Assembly (NCBI GenBank): GCA_017483305.1
Contig: JAFULC010000027.1
Span: forward strand, 1-64,000
DNA: 64,000 nucleotides
Direction: 5' to 3'
Origin: Clostridia bacterium
GTDB lineage: Bacteria; Bacillota; Clostridia; Oscillospirales; CAG-272
Each line of letters begins with the position of its first letter. The first letter of the stretch is position 1. Below the pieces are notes generated by a model. That model was not told the origin of the DNA. It searched no databases and worked only from the letters and a program-made list of their open reading frames with translations. A program made the position numbers and the translations under genes. This document shows positions 1-8,505 of this stretch, one piece after another.

Positions 1-548
1 TTACGTATCTGTTTGCCCGAAAGCGCACTTTCAAGCGTTTGTGGCAAAAGTGAAAAATCCGCCACAAGCGAATGTGGCTTCTTTATCGGTTCGTCCTGCT
101 TCATCGGGACGAAATATACGTTTTTTCTTGACAGGAGAGTCGCCAGATTGCCAAGATTTGCAGACATTGCATCGTTTGAGGCAAGCGCTATGATCAAAGA
201 TCTATCGCTCCGCAAATGCGCCTTTGCCGCCATGCAGACAGGTGTGTCGGTTATACCGTTCGCAAGCTTTGCAAGCGTATTACCCGTGCAGGGAGCTATT
301 ACAAGCGCGTCAAGCGATACTTTCGGTCCAAGAGGCTCGGCATCCGCGATCGTATTTATAATTTTTCGCTCGCATACACCCTCTATTTTATCTATCCATT
401 CCCGAGCCGTTCCGAATCGGGTGTCGGTATTATAAGCATTATAGCTCATTATGGGAACTATGTCGCCGTATTTGTTTTTTAACTCATTAAGTACTTCAAA
501 CGACTCGGAAAAAGTACAGAACGAGCCGCAAAAAGCATATCCTATCAT
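1..548 (-). CDS. dpaB: Dipicolinate synthase subunit B (partial, 3' end beyond window)
   Basis: Translating the minus strand from the ATG at 548 gives an open frame of 182 codons that runs off the window, so the C-terminus is missing. The start (MIGYAFCGSFC) and an internal APCTGNTLAKLANGITDTP segment match the flavoprotein fold of dipicolinate synthase subunit B (SpoVFB). With subunit A it oxidises dihydrodipicolinate to dipicolinic acid, the calcium-chelating solute of the spore core; in Bacillus this happens in the mother cell. The ATG overlaps the stop of dpaA by four bases (ATGA, 545-548), which indicates translational coupling. The family identification rests on motif and gene order and is strong. 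Confidence 0.9.
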   Translation of the reverse strand, partial: MIGYAFCGSFCTFSESFEVLNELKNKYGDIVPIMSYNAYNTDTRFGTAREWIDKIEGVCERKIINTIADAEPLGPKVSLDALVIAPCTGNTLAKLANGITDTPVCMAAKAHLRSDRSLIIALASNDAMSANLGNLATLLSRKNVYFVPMKQDEPIKKPHSLVADFSLLPQTLESALSGKQIR

Positions 549-1462
549 ACGTTTATACTCCTTTCCGCAAGAATGTCGGAAATCGTTTCAAAAATATATT
601 TACCCGCGCTTCTCGGCGAATATTTGCCCGGCAAGGACGGCGCAAAGACCGTACGGATCCTCGCATCTCTTGCCGCCGACAGATCGATTCCTCCGGGCAG
701 AGAAGCGATCTCAATGTACAACGGCTTGCTTTTGACCCTGCCAAGCACCGAGGACGTCAAAATCACCGACGGCACGGTGTTGAAAACAACGTCGCAAGCG
801 TCAACCGCCGCGCCAAGCTCCTCGGCATTTCCGTCAAGGCGCAACGAACGGTAGCCATCCATTGATATTTCGCATAGAGTCTCATCCCGACGCGCCGCCA
901 CAGTCACATCTGCGCCAAGAGATCGAAGCATAGAAGCAAGCAAAGTTCCGATCCGACCGTATCCGCAAACCAAAGCCTTCATATCCTTCACCGTTATATC
1001 GGTGTGCTCCATTGCTATCATAAGTGCACCTTCTGCTGACGGAAGCGCATTTTTCTTTTGCAGATCATCACTTTTATAATAGTCACGGGCAAAAACACCC
1101 TCTTTTTCGCAAAGTGAGCAGATGCCATCGGGTAGCATACCGCCAAGAATAGCGCAGCACTTATATCGAGATACAAGTCTCACAAGCTCGATAAGCGGCA
1201 CTGTCTCCGCCTTAGGATCTGAAGCAAGCAGAAGATTGACGTTATCTCGTGTGACTGGCAAGGGAAGTAATATAATTTCACTTCCGTCGACAGCCTTTTC
1301 AAGACTTGTCAGCAGCTCCGCACCTACACAGTGTACGCCGAGATTTCCAAGCCCGAAGACCTTGACCTCGTGACCTCTCCGTATAAGCTCGTTTGCAATA
1401 ACTACCTGTCTGCTGTCGCCGCCTATCACCGCAAAGCTGTATTTTTCATTGTTTATATTCAT
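545..1462 (-). CDS. dpaA: Dipicolinate synthase subunit A
   Basis: This 305-residue protein has an N-terminal FAVIGGDSRQ segment and a second Rossmann fold (CGYGRIGTLLASMLRSLGA, about residues 165-185) typical of DpaA/SpoVFA, the NAD(P)-binding subunit that makes dipicolinate from the lysine-pathway intermediate dihydrodipicolinate. I placed the start at 1462 because GGAG lies five bases upstream; an upstream ATG at 1477 would add five residues but has no ribosome binding site. The gene is first in a two-gene operon with dpaB. A GC-rich hairpin directly precedes the ribosome binding site. In Bacillus the operon is driven by the late mother-cell factor sigma K; I could not identify such a promoter here with confidence. 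Confidence 0.92.
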   Translation of the reverse strand: MNINNEKYSFAVIGGDSRQVVIANELIRRGHEVKVFGLGNLGVHCVGAELLTSLEKAVDGSEIILLPLPVTRDNVNLLLASDPKAETVPLIELVRLVSRYKCCAILGGMLPDGICSLCEKEGVFARDYYKSDDLQKKNALPSAEGALMIAMEHTDITVKDMKALVCGYGRIGTLLASMLRSLGADVTVAARRDETLCEISMDGYRSLRLDGNAEELGAAVDACDVVFNTVPSVILTSSVLGRVKSKPLYIEIASLPGGIDLSAARDARIRTVFAPSLPGKYSPRSAGKYIFETISDILAERSINV

Positions 1463-1472
1463 AATATCTCCG

Positions 1473-1493
1473 AGCACCGCCGATGCGGTGCTT
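1473..1493 (-). promoter_or_regulatory. GC-rich hairpin in the dpaA leader
   Basis: A perfect stem (GCACCGC, loop CGAT, GCGGTGC) lies immediately upstream of the dpaA ribosome binding site. The T-rich tract at 1494-1499 follows it on the plus strand, while on the dpaA strand it sits in the 5' leader. It could be an mRNA stabiliser, a translational control element, or a terminator for transcription arriving on the plus strand. No function is proven. Confidence 0.5.
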
Positions 1494-1506
1494 TATTTAT
1501 CAGATT

Positions 1507-1520
1507 AGGTCTTAAGACCT
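1507..1520. repeat. 14-bp perfect palindrome upstream of dpaA
   Basis: AGGTCTTAAGACCT is a perfect palindrome in the divergent region between dpaA and rhaB, about 45 bp upstream of the dpaA start. The symmetry and position fit a dimeric regulator site, but no family consensus is recognised. Confidence 0.4.
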
Positions 1521-1640
1521 CATTCCATTTTATTCGTCGGGATAAATATTGTGAAAAATGTCGAAAGGAGATAACTGCAGAAATTATTTGCAAATGGAAA
1601 GCTTTGTTAACAAAAAATTCAAACAAAAAACGATGAAATG

Positions 1641-1649
1641 TGATATAAT
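1641..1649 (+). promoter_or_regulatory. Extended -10 promoter of rhaB
   Basis: TGATATAAT (TGn plus TATAAT, 1644-1649) lies 63 bp ahead of rhaB. The -35 position (AAACAA, 1621-1626) is poor, so the extended -10 probably compensates. Confidence 0.55.
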
Positions 1650-1711
1650 ACAGTGTATGGTAATTTCATTTTTAATTTAACAAATTAAACATCTATCAAT
1701 CGGAGGTAACT

Positions 1712-3184
1712 ATGGCTGAACTTAAGATGCTTGCTATCGACCTTGGCGCTTCAAGCGGAAGAGGAATCGTTGGCTCGTTCGACGGCAACAAACTCACCCT
1801 CAGAGAAAATCACCGTTTCTCCAACGATCCCGTGCTCGTAAACGGAAGATTTACCTGGGATATTCTCAGAATCTTCTTCGAGATCAAAAACTCGATCACC
1901 AAAACGGTAATCGACGGAGATAACGTGTCCAGTATGGGTATCGACACGTGGGGAGTCGACTACGCGTTCATAGATAAAAACGGCAGAATGATGGCTAACC
2001 CCACCCACTACCGCGACACAAGAACGGTAAATATCACCGATTACGTAAAGCAGTTCGTATCTCCCGAGGAGATATACAAGGTGACCGGTATCCAGGCGAT
2101 CGACTTTAACACTCTCAATCAGCTTGCCGCTGATAAGCGTGACGATCCCGATATGCTCTCGCGCGCAGACAAGATGCTCTTCATTCCCGATCTTCTTAAC
2201 TACTTCCTCACGGGAAAAATGGCGACCGAGTACACGATCGCATCGACGGGTATGATCCTCGACGCCGCAAAGAGAGATTTTGCGTTCGACCTCACCGACA
2301 AGATCGGTATCGACCGTTCCATCTTCGCGCCCCTCGTTCAGCCCTGCAACAACCTCGGCGCACTCCTGCCTCAGATCAACGAAGAGGTCGGTAAGAACAA
2401 CATCAAGGTTGTAAACGTGGCTTCGCACGATACCGCAAGCGCGGTAATCGCCGTTCCCGCAAAAAACAAGGACTTCATTTACATATCCAGCGGAACCTGG
2501 TCGCTTATGGGCGCAGAGCTTCCTGAGCCTCTCATCAACGACGAAACGAGAACCGCCAACTACACCAACGAGGGCGGTGCTATGGGCACGATCAGATTCC
2601 TCAAGAACATTATGGGTCTTTGGATCCTTCAGGAGTCCAGAAGACAGTGGAAGAGAGAGGGTAACGAATACAGCTTCGGTCAGATGGAGGCTTGGGCAAA
2701 GGAAGCAACTCCTTTCGCTTCGCTCATCAACCCCGATGATGCAAGCTTCAACACCCCCGGCAATATGCCCGAAAAGATCCGCGACTACTGCCGCAAGACA
2801 GGTCAGCGCGTTCCCGAAACCGTTGGCGAGGTAGTACGTTGCATTTACGAATCACTTTCCTTGAAGTACAGATATACAGTTGAGACGATCGAACGCCTTA
2901 TGGGCAAGAAGACGTCTATGATAAACGTCGTCGGCGGCGGCACGAAGGACACCTTCCTGTCCCAGATGACCGCAGACGCGTGCGGAACTCCCGTTTGCGC
3001 AGGTCCCGGAGAAGCAACCGCTATCGGTAATCTTATGATGCAGGCTATCGCTGCAGGCGAGATCAAGGATCTTGCAGAGGCGAGAGAGGTAGTTGCAAAC
3101 TCCTTCGAGCTCAAGCACTACGAGCCCACTCGTGAGAGAGGCGCTTGGGATGCGGCTTACGAAAAATTCTGCAAGCTTATCTGA
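1712..3184 (+). CDS. rhaB: Rhamnulokinase
   Basis: This 490-residue FGGY-family sugar kinase phosphorylates L-rhamnulose to rhamnulose-1-phosphate with ATP. It shows the N-terminal phosphate-binding IDLGASSGRG (residues 8-17), the RhaB-like TWGVDYAFI, the ASHDTASAV segment carrying the catalytic Asp (about residue 238), SSGTWSLMG, and a C-terminal VGGGTKD ATP-binding loop. Length matches the family. The start is fixed by GGAGGT at 1701-1706. No rhaA, rhaD or transporter is beside it, so either the rhamnose pathway is dispersed or the gene is expressed alone. The reading frame has the regular codon use of a well expressed gene. Confidence 0.95.
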   Translation: MAELKMLAIDLGASSGRGIVGSFDGNKLTLRENHRFSNDPVLVNGRFTWDILRIFFEIKNSITKTVIDGDNVSSMGIDTWGVDYAFIDKNGRMMANPTHYRDTRTVNITDYVKQFVSPEEIYKVTGIQAIDFNTLNQLAADKRDDPDMLSRADKMLFIPDLLNYFLTGKMATEYTIASTGMILDAAKRDFAFDLTDKIGIDRSIFAPLVQPCNNLGALLPQINEEVGKNNIKVVNVASHDTASAVIAVPAKNKDFIYISSGTWSLMGAELPEPLINDETRTANYTNEGGAMGTIRFLKNIMGLWILQESRRQWKREGNEYSFGQMEAWAKEATPFASLINPDDASFNTPGNMPEKIRDYCRKTGQRVPETVGEVVRCIYESLSLKYRYTVETIERLMGKKTSMINVVGGGTKDTFLSQMTADACGTPVCAGPGEATAIGNLMMQAIAAGEIKDLAEAREVVANSFELKHYEPTRERGAWDAAYEKFCKLI

Positions 3185-3272
3185 TTATCAAAAAAACAAC
3201 TGAACAAGGCGGCAATGTTACTGCATTTCCGCCACTGAAAGATCAAATTATCAACTTGGAGGGGGAAGTAAA

Positions 3273-4430
3273 ATGAAGGATACACAGTACGGTGAGCTTT
3301 GTGTGATAGGAATGAAGGGCTGTGAGGCCTTTGCAGAGCAGGTCGATAACTATCTTAAGAGATGGCGCAAGCGTTCCAAGGACGACACCTTTCTCGCAGA
3401 AGCAATATGCCCCAGATTCGGCACGGGTGAGGGTAAAGGACTTATCCATCAGTCGATGCGCGGACAGGACGTTTATATCATCTGCGATATGTTTAACTAC
3501 GGCGTTACCTACCGTATGTACGGTCAGACGGTGCCGATGAGTCCCGATGACCATTTCGCAGATCTTAAGAGAATCGTCGCCGCTATCGCAGGTAAAGCAA
3601 GACGAATCACGGTCATAATGCCTATGCTTTACGAGGGAAGACAGCATAAGAGATCTACCCGTGAGTCACTCGACTGCGCTATAATGCTTCAGGAGCTCGT
3701 ATCCATAGGTATCACCAACATTATCACCTTCGATGCTCACGACCCCAGAGTCTGCAATGCCATCCCCCTTGCAGGCTTCGATAATGTGCGTCCATCATAT
3801 CAAATGATAAAGGCTCTAATCAGAGCCGTACCCGACATCGTCATTGACAAGGAAAACATGATGATGATCTCGCCCGACGAGGGTGCTATGAGCAGATGTA
3901 TGTACTACTCCTCGGTTCTTGGAATCGATATCGGTATGTTCTACAAGCGCCGTAACTATTCGGTAATTATAAACGGTAAGAATCCCATTGAGGCGCATGA
4001 ATATCTCGGTCAGGATCTCACTGATAAGGATGTTATCGTTGTAGACGATATGATCTCATCAGGTGAATCACTGCTCGACGTTTGCTCTCAGCTTAAGGCA
4101 CGCGGCGCAAAGAGAATTTTCACCTTTGCAACCTTCGGACTCTTCACTGACGGCTTCGACAAATTCGACAAGGCATACGAGGACGGTATAATTACAAAGA
4201 TCTTCACCACAAATCTCGTTTACCGCCGCCCCGGACTTCTCGATAAGCCCTGGCACGTAAACGTAAATATGTGTAAGTACGTTTCCTACATCATTGACAC
4301 GCTCAACTATGACTCGACTATCAGCGAGCTGCTTGATCCCGTAAAGAGAATAAACAATATTATGGCAAAGCACAAGTTGGAGATCGAATCTCACGGACAG
4401 ATCAAAATGACGTTCGAAAACGATCAATAA
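3273..4430 (+). CDS. prs: Ribose-phosphate pyrophosphokinase
   Basis: This 385-residue PRPP synthetase transfers pyrophosphate from ATP to ribose-5-phosphate, supplying nucleotide, histidine and tryptophan synthesis. The signature is the PRPP loop VVDDMISSGES (residues 257-266), together with the N-terminal domain segment MPMLYEGRQHKR and FDAHDP (154-158). It is about 70 residues longer than the usual 315-residue enzyme, with extra sequence at the N-terminus and a C-terminal tail. This long form is found in some clostridia. A strong GGAGGGGG site precedes the ATG. The gene stands alone, 88 bp after rhaB, and ends in a strong terminator. Confidence 0.9.
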   Translation: MKDTQYGELCVIGMKGCEAFAEQVDNYLKRWRKRSKDDTFLAEAICPRFGTGEGKGLIHQSMRGQDVYIICDMFNYGVTYRMYGQTVPMSPDDHFADLKRIVAAIAGKARRITVIMPMLYEGRQHKRSTRESLDCAIMLQELVSIGITNIITFDAHDPRVCNAIPLAGFDNVRPSYQMIKALIRAVPDIVIDKENMMMISPDEGAMSRCMYYSSVLGIDIGMFYKRRNYSVIINGKNPIEAHEYLGQDLTDKDVIVVDDMISSGESLLDVCSQLKARGAKRIFTFATFGLFTDGFDKFDKAYEDGIITKIFTTNLVYRRPGLLDKPWHVNVNMCKYVSYIIDTLNYDSTISELLDPVKRINNIMAKHKLEIESHGQIKMTFENDQ

Positions 4431-4435
4431 CCGAT

Positions 4436-4474
4436 AAAACATCCCGCAAGCTTAATTGTGGGATGTTTTTTTGA
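4436..4474 (+). terminator. Rho-independent terminator after prs
   Basis: The stem ACATCCCGC / GTGGGATGT, separated by an AAGCTTAATT loop, is followed by seven T residues. Confidence 0.9.
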
Positions 4475-4613
4475 CTTAATGAAAGAGAATATCCAACTTT
4501 TTTGCATTGTTCTCAAATGAATTCTGTTTTTTTCACACAATGTTAACATATTTGTGTTAATATTACTTGATAAAGTGTTTTATACTGAATAGTGATACTG
4601 AAAGGATCATTAA

Positions 4614-5750
4614 ATGAGCAGAAAAAAAGATAATAGCTGTTGCGTAAAGAAAACCTCGATAGGCGGTCAGGCACTGATGGAGGGAATAATGATGCGCGGC
4701 CCCGAAACTACAGCTATGGCAGTTAGAAATACGCAGGGCGAGATAGTTTTGGAAAAATTTGCTACACAAACAAAAAAACGCCATAAATTTTTCACTCTCC
4801 CTATAATCCGCGGACTCTTCAACTATATCGACTCTATGGCAATGGGCACGAAATGTCTTATGCGTTCGGCAGAGATTTCGGGTCTTGAGGAGGCAGAGGA
4901 AGAGCTTCGTCGTGAAAAGGAAGCTAAAAAAGCCGCAAAAGCTGCGAAAAAAGCTGAGAAAAAAGGTATCAGTGCTGAATCAAGCGATAATACCGCATCT
5001 GAAGAAAGCGACCGAGAAACCAAAGAAGAAAAAACAGAGAAAAAGGACGGCTCTGCCGCCACTGCGATCGTAATGACTTTAGGAACAATCTTGGGTATCG
5101 CGCTCTCGATAGGACTATTTTTCGTCCTTCCAACCTTCATTTTCTCGGGTCTTGCATCCTTCATTCCCGCACTCAAGCCCGACAACACAGCCGCGGCATC
5201 CCTCATTCAATCGGCGATAGAGGGTGTCATCAAGCTTATATTGATCGTCGGCTATATGGCGTTGATGATATTGCTGAAGGACATAAGAAGGACCTTCCAA
5301 TTCCACGGCGCAGAGCATAAAACTATCTTTTGTTATGAGGCAGGTCTCGAGCTTACGGTAGAAAACGTAAGAAAGCAGAGAAGATTCCACCCAAGATGCG
5401 GAACAAGCTTCCTGATCCTGATGATCATTGTAAGTATATTTATCGGCTTCTTCATCACGCCGTTTTACGCATTGGTGCTCGGCGAAGACACGATAAATGA
5501 GCTCGGTCCCGCACTGATGAACGTAATCAGAGCCTTGACAAAGATCCTCTTGATACCTCTTATCGTCGGCATAGGCTACGAGCTTATCAAGATTGCCGGC
5601 AGACACGACAACTGGATCACGCGCATAATTTCCGCTCCGGGCGTATGGCTTCAACACATAACGGTGCTTGAGCCCGACGATAGCATGATCGAGTGCGCGA
5701 TCGTCGCAATGAAAGAGGTAATTCCCGAAAACGACAGTGATAAATGGTAA
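4614..5750 (+). CDS. DUF1385 (YqhQ-like) membrane protein
   Basis: This 378-residue protein belongs to the DUF1385/YqhQ family, annotated as a putative metal-dependent membrane enzyme of unknown reaction. It carries the family hallmarks GGQALMEGIMMRGP (residues 18-31), FQFHGAEHKTIFCYEAG and RFHPRCGTSF, plus four or more hydrophobic segments at about 145-170, 200-220, 260-290 and 300-320. Between the first domain and the first membrane segment lies an unusual 55-residue insert of lysine, alanine and glutamate (about residues 85-142), probably an exposed helix. It is followed closely by nagB. In other clostridia the gene often neighbours prfA, which here lies about 8 kb away. Confidence 0.88.
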   Translation: MSRKKDNSCCVKKTSIGGQALMEGIMMRGPETTAMAVRNTQGEIVLEKFATQTKKRHKFFTLPIIRGLFNYIDSMAMGTKCLMRSAEISGLEEAEEELRREKEAKKAAKAAKKAEKKGISAESSDNTASEESDRETKEEKTEKKDGSAATAIVMTLGTILGIALSIGLFFVLPTFIFSGLASFIPALKPDNTAAASLIQSAIEGVIKLILIVGYMALMILLKDIRRTFQFHGAEHKTIFCYEAGLELTVENVRKQRRFHPRCGTSFLILMIIVSIFIGFFITPFYALVLGEDTINELGPALMNVIRALTKILLIPLIVGIGYELIKIAGRHDNWITRIISAPGVWLQHITVLEPDDSMIECAIVAMKEVIPENDSDKW

Positions 5751-5772
5751 AATAAGAACGGAGATACACGCT

Positions 5773-6495
5773 ATGAAAATTTTAAAATTTGCAAATTATG
5801 AGGAAATGTCCGCTGCTGCCGCTGATATCATCGCAAAGCAGATCAACGTAAAGGGTGACTCTGTGCTCGGTCTCGCAACCGGCTCTACACCCATTGGAAT
5901 GTACAAAAAGCTCGTTGAGATGAATAAATCGGGCTTGATCGATTTCTCTAACATCAAAACGGTCAATCTCGACGAATATTATCCCATCTCTCCCAAAAAC
6001 AGACAGAGCTACCGCTACTTTATGAACGATAATCTGTTTGACCACGTCAACATCGATAAGGCAAACACCTACGTGCCTAACGGCGAGGCAGAAGACCCCG
6101 ATGCAGAATGTGAAAACTACGAAAAGATCGTAAAGAGCCTCGGAAGTATTGATATTCAGGTGCTTGGAATCGGTCAGAACGGTCACATCGGCTTCAACGA
6201 GCCTGAGGAGAATCTCTATCTCTACACCCACAAGACCGCGCTCACCGAAAACACCATCGCAGCAAACTCGCGCTTCTTCACCGAGGATGAGGTTATCCCC
6301 ACAAGCGCGCTCACTATGGGTATGGGTACGATCTTCAGCGCAAAGAAGATCATACTTCTTATCAACGGAAAGGCAAAGAGAGAGGTTTTCCAGAAGCTTC
6401 TTTCAGACAGAATTTCCACCTCTTGCCCTGCAACGCTGCTTAAGCTCCATCCTAACGTAACCGTCCTTTGCGACAGCGAGGCTTACGGAGAATAA
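5773..6495 (+). CDS. nagB: Glucosamine-6-phosphate deaminase
   Basis: This 240-residue enzyme converts glucosamine-6-phosphate to fructose-6-phosphate and ammonia, feeding amino sugars into glycolysis. Motifs are the phosphate loop GLATGSTPIGMY (about 33-44), VNLDEYYPI with the ring-opening Asp, and GIGQNGHIGFNEPE with the catalytic His and Glu. I chose the ATG at 5773 over the in-frame start at 5737 because GGAGAT lies eight bases upstream and the upstream codons overlap the preceding gene. nagA is not adjacent. The stop codon overlaps the start of the next gene (TAATG), suggesting co-translation. Confidence 0.95.
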   Translation: MKILKFANYEEMSAAAADIIAKQINVKGDSVLGLATGSTPIGMYKKLVEMNKSGLIDFSNIKTVNLDEYYPISPKNRQSYRYFMNDNLFDHVNIDKANTYVPNGEAEDPDAECENYEKIVKSLGSIDIQVLGIGQNGHIGFNEPEENLYLYTHKTALTENTIAANSRFFTEDEVIPTSALTMGMGTIFSAKKIILLINGKAKREVFQKLLSDRISTSCPATLLKLHPNVTVLCDSEAYGE

Positions 6496-7079
6496 TGGCA
6501 GATATCTACAGAGGCGCAGACGCGTCCGTCAAGGACGGGTTTGCCGAAGAAATCAAAAAAGCGACGCGAGAGCTTATAAGCGAAATGCTCGAAAAGACCT
6601 CCCTTAAAGCAGGAGATATTTTCGTTGTCGGTTGCTCGTCATCTGAGATCCTTGGATCAAATATAGGAAAAGGATCAAGCTATGAGGCGGCAAAGATCGT
6701 CTTTGGCGAGATCTATCCTATCTTAAATGAAAAGGGAATTTACCTTGCATCTCAATGCTGTGAGCATCTCAACAGAGCGCTCGTGATAGAACGCGAATGC
6801 GCCGACAAATACGGCTACGATCCCGTGTCTGTCGTGCCTCAGCCCAAAGCAGGAGGCTCCTTCGCAACATTGACCTACGAAAATATGACGTCTCCCGTCG
6901 TCGTTGAGCATATCAAGGCGCACGCAGGCTTTGATATCGGCGGAACGCTCATCGGAATGCATCTGAAAGACGTTGCCGTGCCGATCCGACTCTCTATCTC
7001 AAAAATCGGGGAAGCTAACGTCATCTGCGCATATACGCGCCCGAAATATATCGGCGGGCCGAGGGCTATGTACAATTAA
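6495..7079 (+). CDS. TIGR01440/YwlG-family protein (UPF0340)
   Basis: This 194-residue protein matches the YwlG/UPF0340 family by its IVGCSSSEILG-like segment (FVVGCSSSEILGSNIGK), the SQCCEHLNRALVIERE segment and the C-terminal GGPRAMYN. Its function is not established. The start at 6495 overlaps the nagB stop by one base and uses GGAG at 6487-6490. The pairing with nagB hints at a sugar-phosphate or nucleotide-sugar role, but that is only an inference from position. Confidence 0.85.
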   Translation: MADIYRGADASVKDGFAEEIKKATRELISEMLEKTSLKAGDIFVVGCSSSEILGSNIGKGSSYEAAKIVFGEIYPILNEKGIYLASQCCEHLNRALVIERECADKYGYDPVSVVPQPKAGGSFATLTYENMTSPVVVEHIKAHAGFDIGGTLIGMHLKDVAVPIRLSISKIGEANVICAYTRPKYIGGPRAMYN

Positions 7080-7082
7080 ATT

Positions 7083-7115
7083 AAAAAAGGAGAGAATCAG
7101 ATTCTCTCCTTTTTG
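7083..7115. terminator. Bidirectional terminator between the YwlG-family gene and ldh
   Basis: AAAAAGGAGAGAAT / ATTCTCTCCTTTTT forms a long symmetric stem flanked by A and T runs. It serves both convergent genes. Confidence 0.9.
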
Positions 7116-7117
7116 TG

Positions 7118-8062
7118 TTATAGCTCGGATATTGCAGCCTTTAAAGCCGCAGAAGACCTGTGAAGTCTTGAGTGCTCGGTCGTATCAAGCGGTATCTCAA
7201 GTATCTGCTCAATTCCGTTTCTTCCAATAATGCAGGGAATTCCCATACAAACGTCATAAAGCCCGTATTCGCCGTTTAACCTTGCCGAAACGGGAAGAAT
7301 AGTGTGCTCATCGTTGACTATCGCCGCAACTATCCTTCGCACCGAGTCTGCGATGCCGTAATAGGTCGCGCCCTTTGCCTCAATTATTCTGTAAGCGCTT
7401 GTCATAACGTCTGCGGCGAGTCGGTCAAGCGCCGCCTTGTCGTATTCGATCTTACGTTCAGCACAATAGCTTGTAAGATCTATTCCCGAAATGTTCGCGC
7501 TGCTCCAGACCGCCACCTCACTGTCACCGTGCTCGCCGATAACGAAGGAATGTACGTTTCGGCTATCAACCCCGAGGTATCTACCAACCTTTTCCTTTAG
7601 CCTTGCCGTATCAAGGACCGTGCCCGAACCAATAACTCGCTCTGCGGGCAGCTCCGAGCGAGCAAGTGTGATATACGTCAGTATATCAACGGGGTTAGTC
7701 ACGATCAAAACGATCGCATCGCGGTTATATTTGACTACGTTATCAATAATGCTCCGAAATATCCTCGCATTTTCCTGAAGGAGTGCAATTCGCGATTCCC
7801 CGGGGATCTGATTCGCCCCCGCGGTAATGATTATGATTCCACATTCGGAAATATCGGGATAGTCGCCCGCGATTATCTCCATGGGAGCGTTAAAGGGAAG
7901 CGAATGTGAAATATCCTCCGCCTCACCAAACGCTTTTTTCTTGTTTATATCAATAAGAACGATCTTCGACAGAAGTCTGCTGTGCATAAGCGCGTACGCC
8001 GTTGCAGCACCTACATGACCGCATCCGATTATCGCGCACGAGCGCGCATTGATCCTTTGCAT
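7118..8062 (-). CDS. ldh: L-lactate dehydrogenase
   Basis: This 314-residue NAD-dependent enzyme interconverts pyruvate and L-lactate and regenerates NAD in fermentation. Seen are the Rossmann GCGHVGAATA, the NAD-selecting Asp in DINKKKA, NQIPGESR with the substrate-gating Arg, TNPVDI, GSGTVLDTARL, and IGEHGDSE with the catalytic His. The start at 8062 (MQRIN) is preferred over the ATG at 8131 because GAGG stands seven bases upstream and the extra 23 residues do not look like family sequence. Closely related malate dehydrogenases are possible, but NQIPGE with GEHGDSE favours lactate dehydrogenase. Confidence 0.88.
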   Translation of the reverse strand: MQRINARSCAIIGCGHVGAATAYALMHSRLLSKIVLIDINKKKAFGEAEDISHSLPFNAPMEIIAGDYPDISECGIIIITAGANQIPGESRIALLQENARIFRSIIDNVVKYNRDAIVLIVTNPVDILTYITLARSELPAERVIGSGTVLDTARLKEKVGRYLGVDSRNVHSFVIGEHGDSEVAVWSSANISGIDLTSYCAERKIEYDKAALDRLAADVMTSAYRIIEAKGATYYGIADSVRRIVAAIVNDEHTILPVSARLNGEYGLYDVCMGIPCIIGRNGIEQILEIPLDTTEHSRLHRSSAALKAAISEL

Positions 8063-8175
8063 ACCGTTACCTCGCTTTTTTATTATCATTTGAATAATAT
8101 TGTTCCCACCTGGACGAAGATATATTATCACTATTCAAATTTACAACATATTCACATATTTCAAATTCACAAATG

Positions 8176-8184
8176 GTATAATTA
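8176..8184 (+). promoter_or_regulatory. Extended -10 promoter
   Basis: TGGTATAAT lies 37 bp ahead of the small membrane protein at 8221. No good -35 element is seen. Confidence 0.5.
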
Positions 8185-8220
8185 ATCAGTGAATAAAAAA
8201 TTTCAACGGAGGTAGATAAA

Positions 8221-8481
8221 ATGACAAACAAAACCAAAAAGGGCGCTTCCTGCATAAAGACAATTGCAATCATAGTAGCAACACTCGCAGCGGCGGCTGC
8301 AGTTGCTTTCGCGGTTTATAAGATTATGCAGAAAAAGAAGGCAAAGTCCGAGGTCCTCGGCGCTGTTGACATTGACGGCGACGGCGAGGCAGACGCGATC
8401 ATGCTCGACACAACGGGTGACGGCGAGGTAGACACTATCGTGCTCAACGTAGAGCCCGCCGAAGAAAGCTGCGAGGAATAA
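8221..8481 (+). CDS. Small single-pass membrane protein with an Asp-rich repeat
   Basis: I do not recognise this 86-residue protein. One hydrophobic segment (about residues 14-35, rich in alanine and valine) is followed by a lysine cluster, which predicts N-out/C-in or a signal-anchor topology. The soluble tail carries two spaced acidic motifs, DIDGDGEADAI and DTTGDGEVDTI, that look like short EF-hand or dockerin-type calcium loops (D-x-D-G-D-G). The tail ends in an acidic stretch. GGAGGT at 8210-8215 is a strong ribosome binding site. The next gene, another membrane protein, starts 24 bases later, so the two are probably co-transcribed. Confidence 0.7.
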   Translation: MTNKTKKGASCIKTIAIIVATLAAAAAVAFAVYKIMQKKKAKSEVLGAVDIDGDGEADAIMLDTTGDGEVDTIVLNVEPAEESCEE

Positions 8482-8505
8482 GCTTTATATAAACGAGGCT
8501 TAGGT

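Noticed and set aside
3200..3236. GGCGG...CCGCC hairpin between rhaB and prs as a terminator or riboswitch
   Set aside because: The stem is short with a mismatch and there is no T run. PRPP-related riboswitch motifs were not recognised.
4557..4586. TTAATA-N18-TATACT as a promoter for the DUF1385 gene
   Set aside because: The -35 match is poor and the spacing is not optimal, so I did not list it as a feature.
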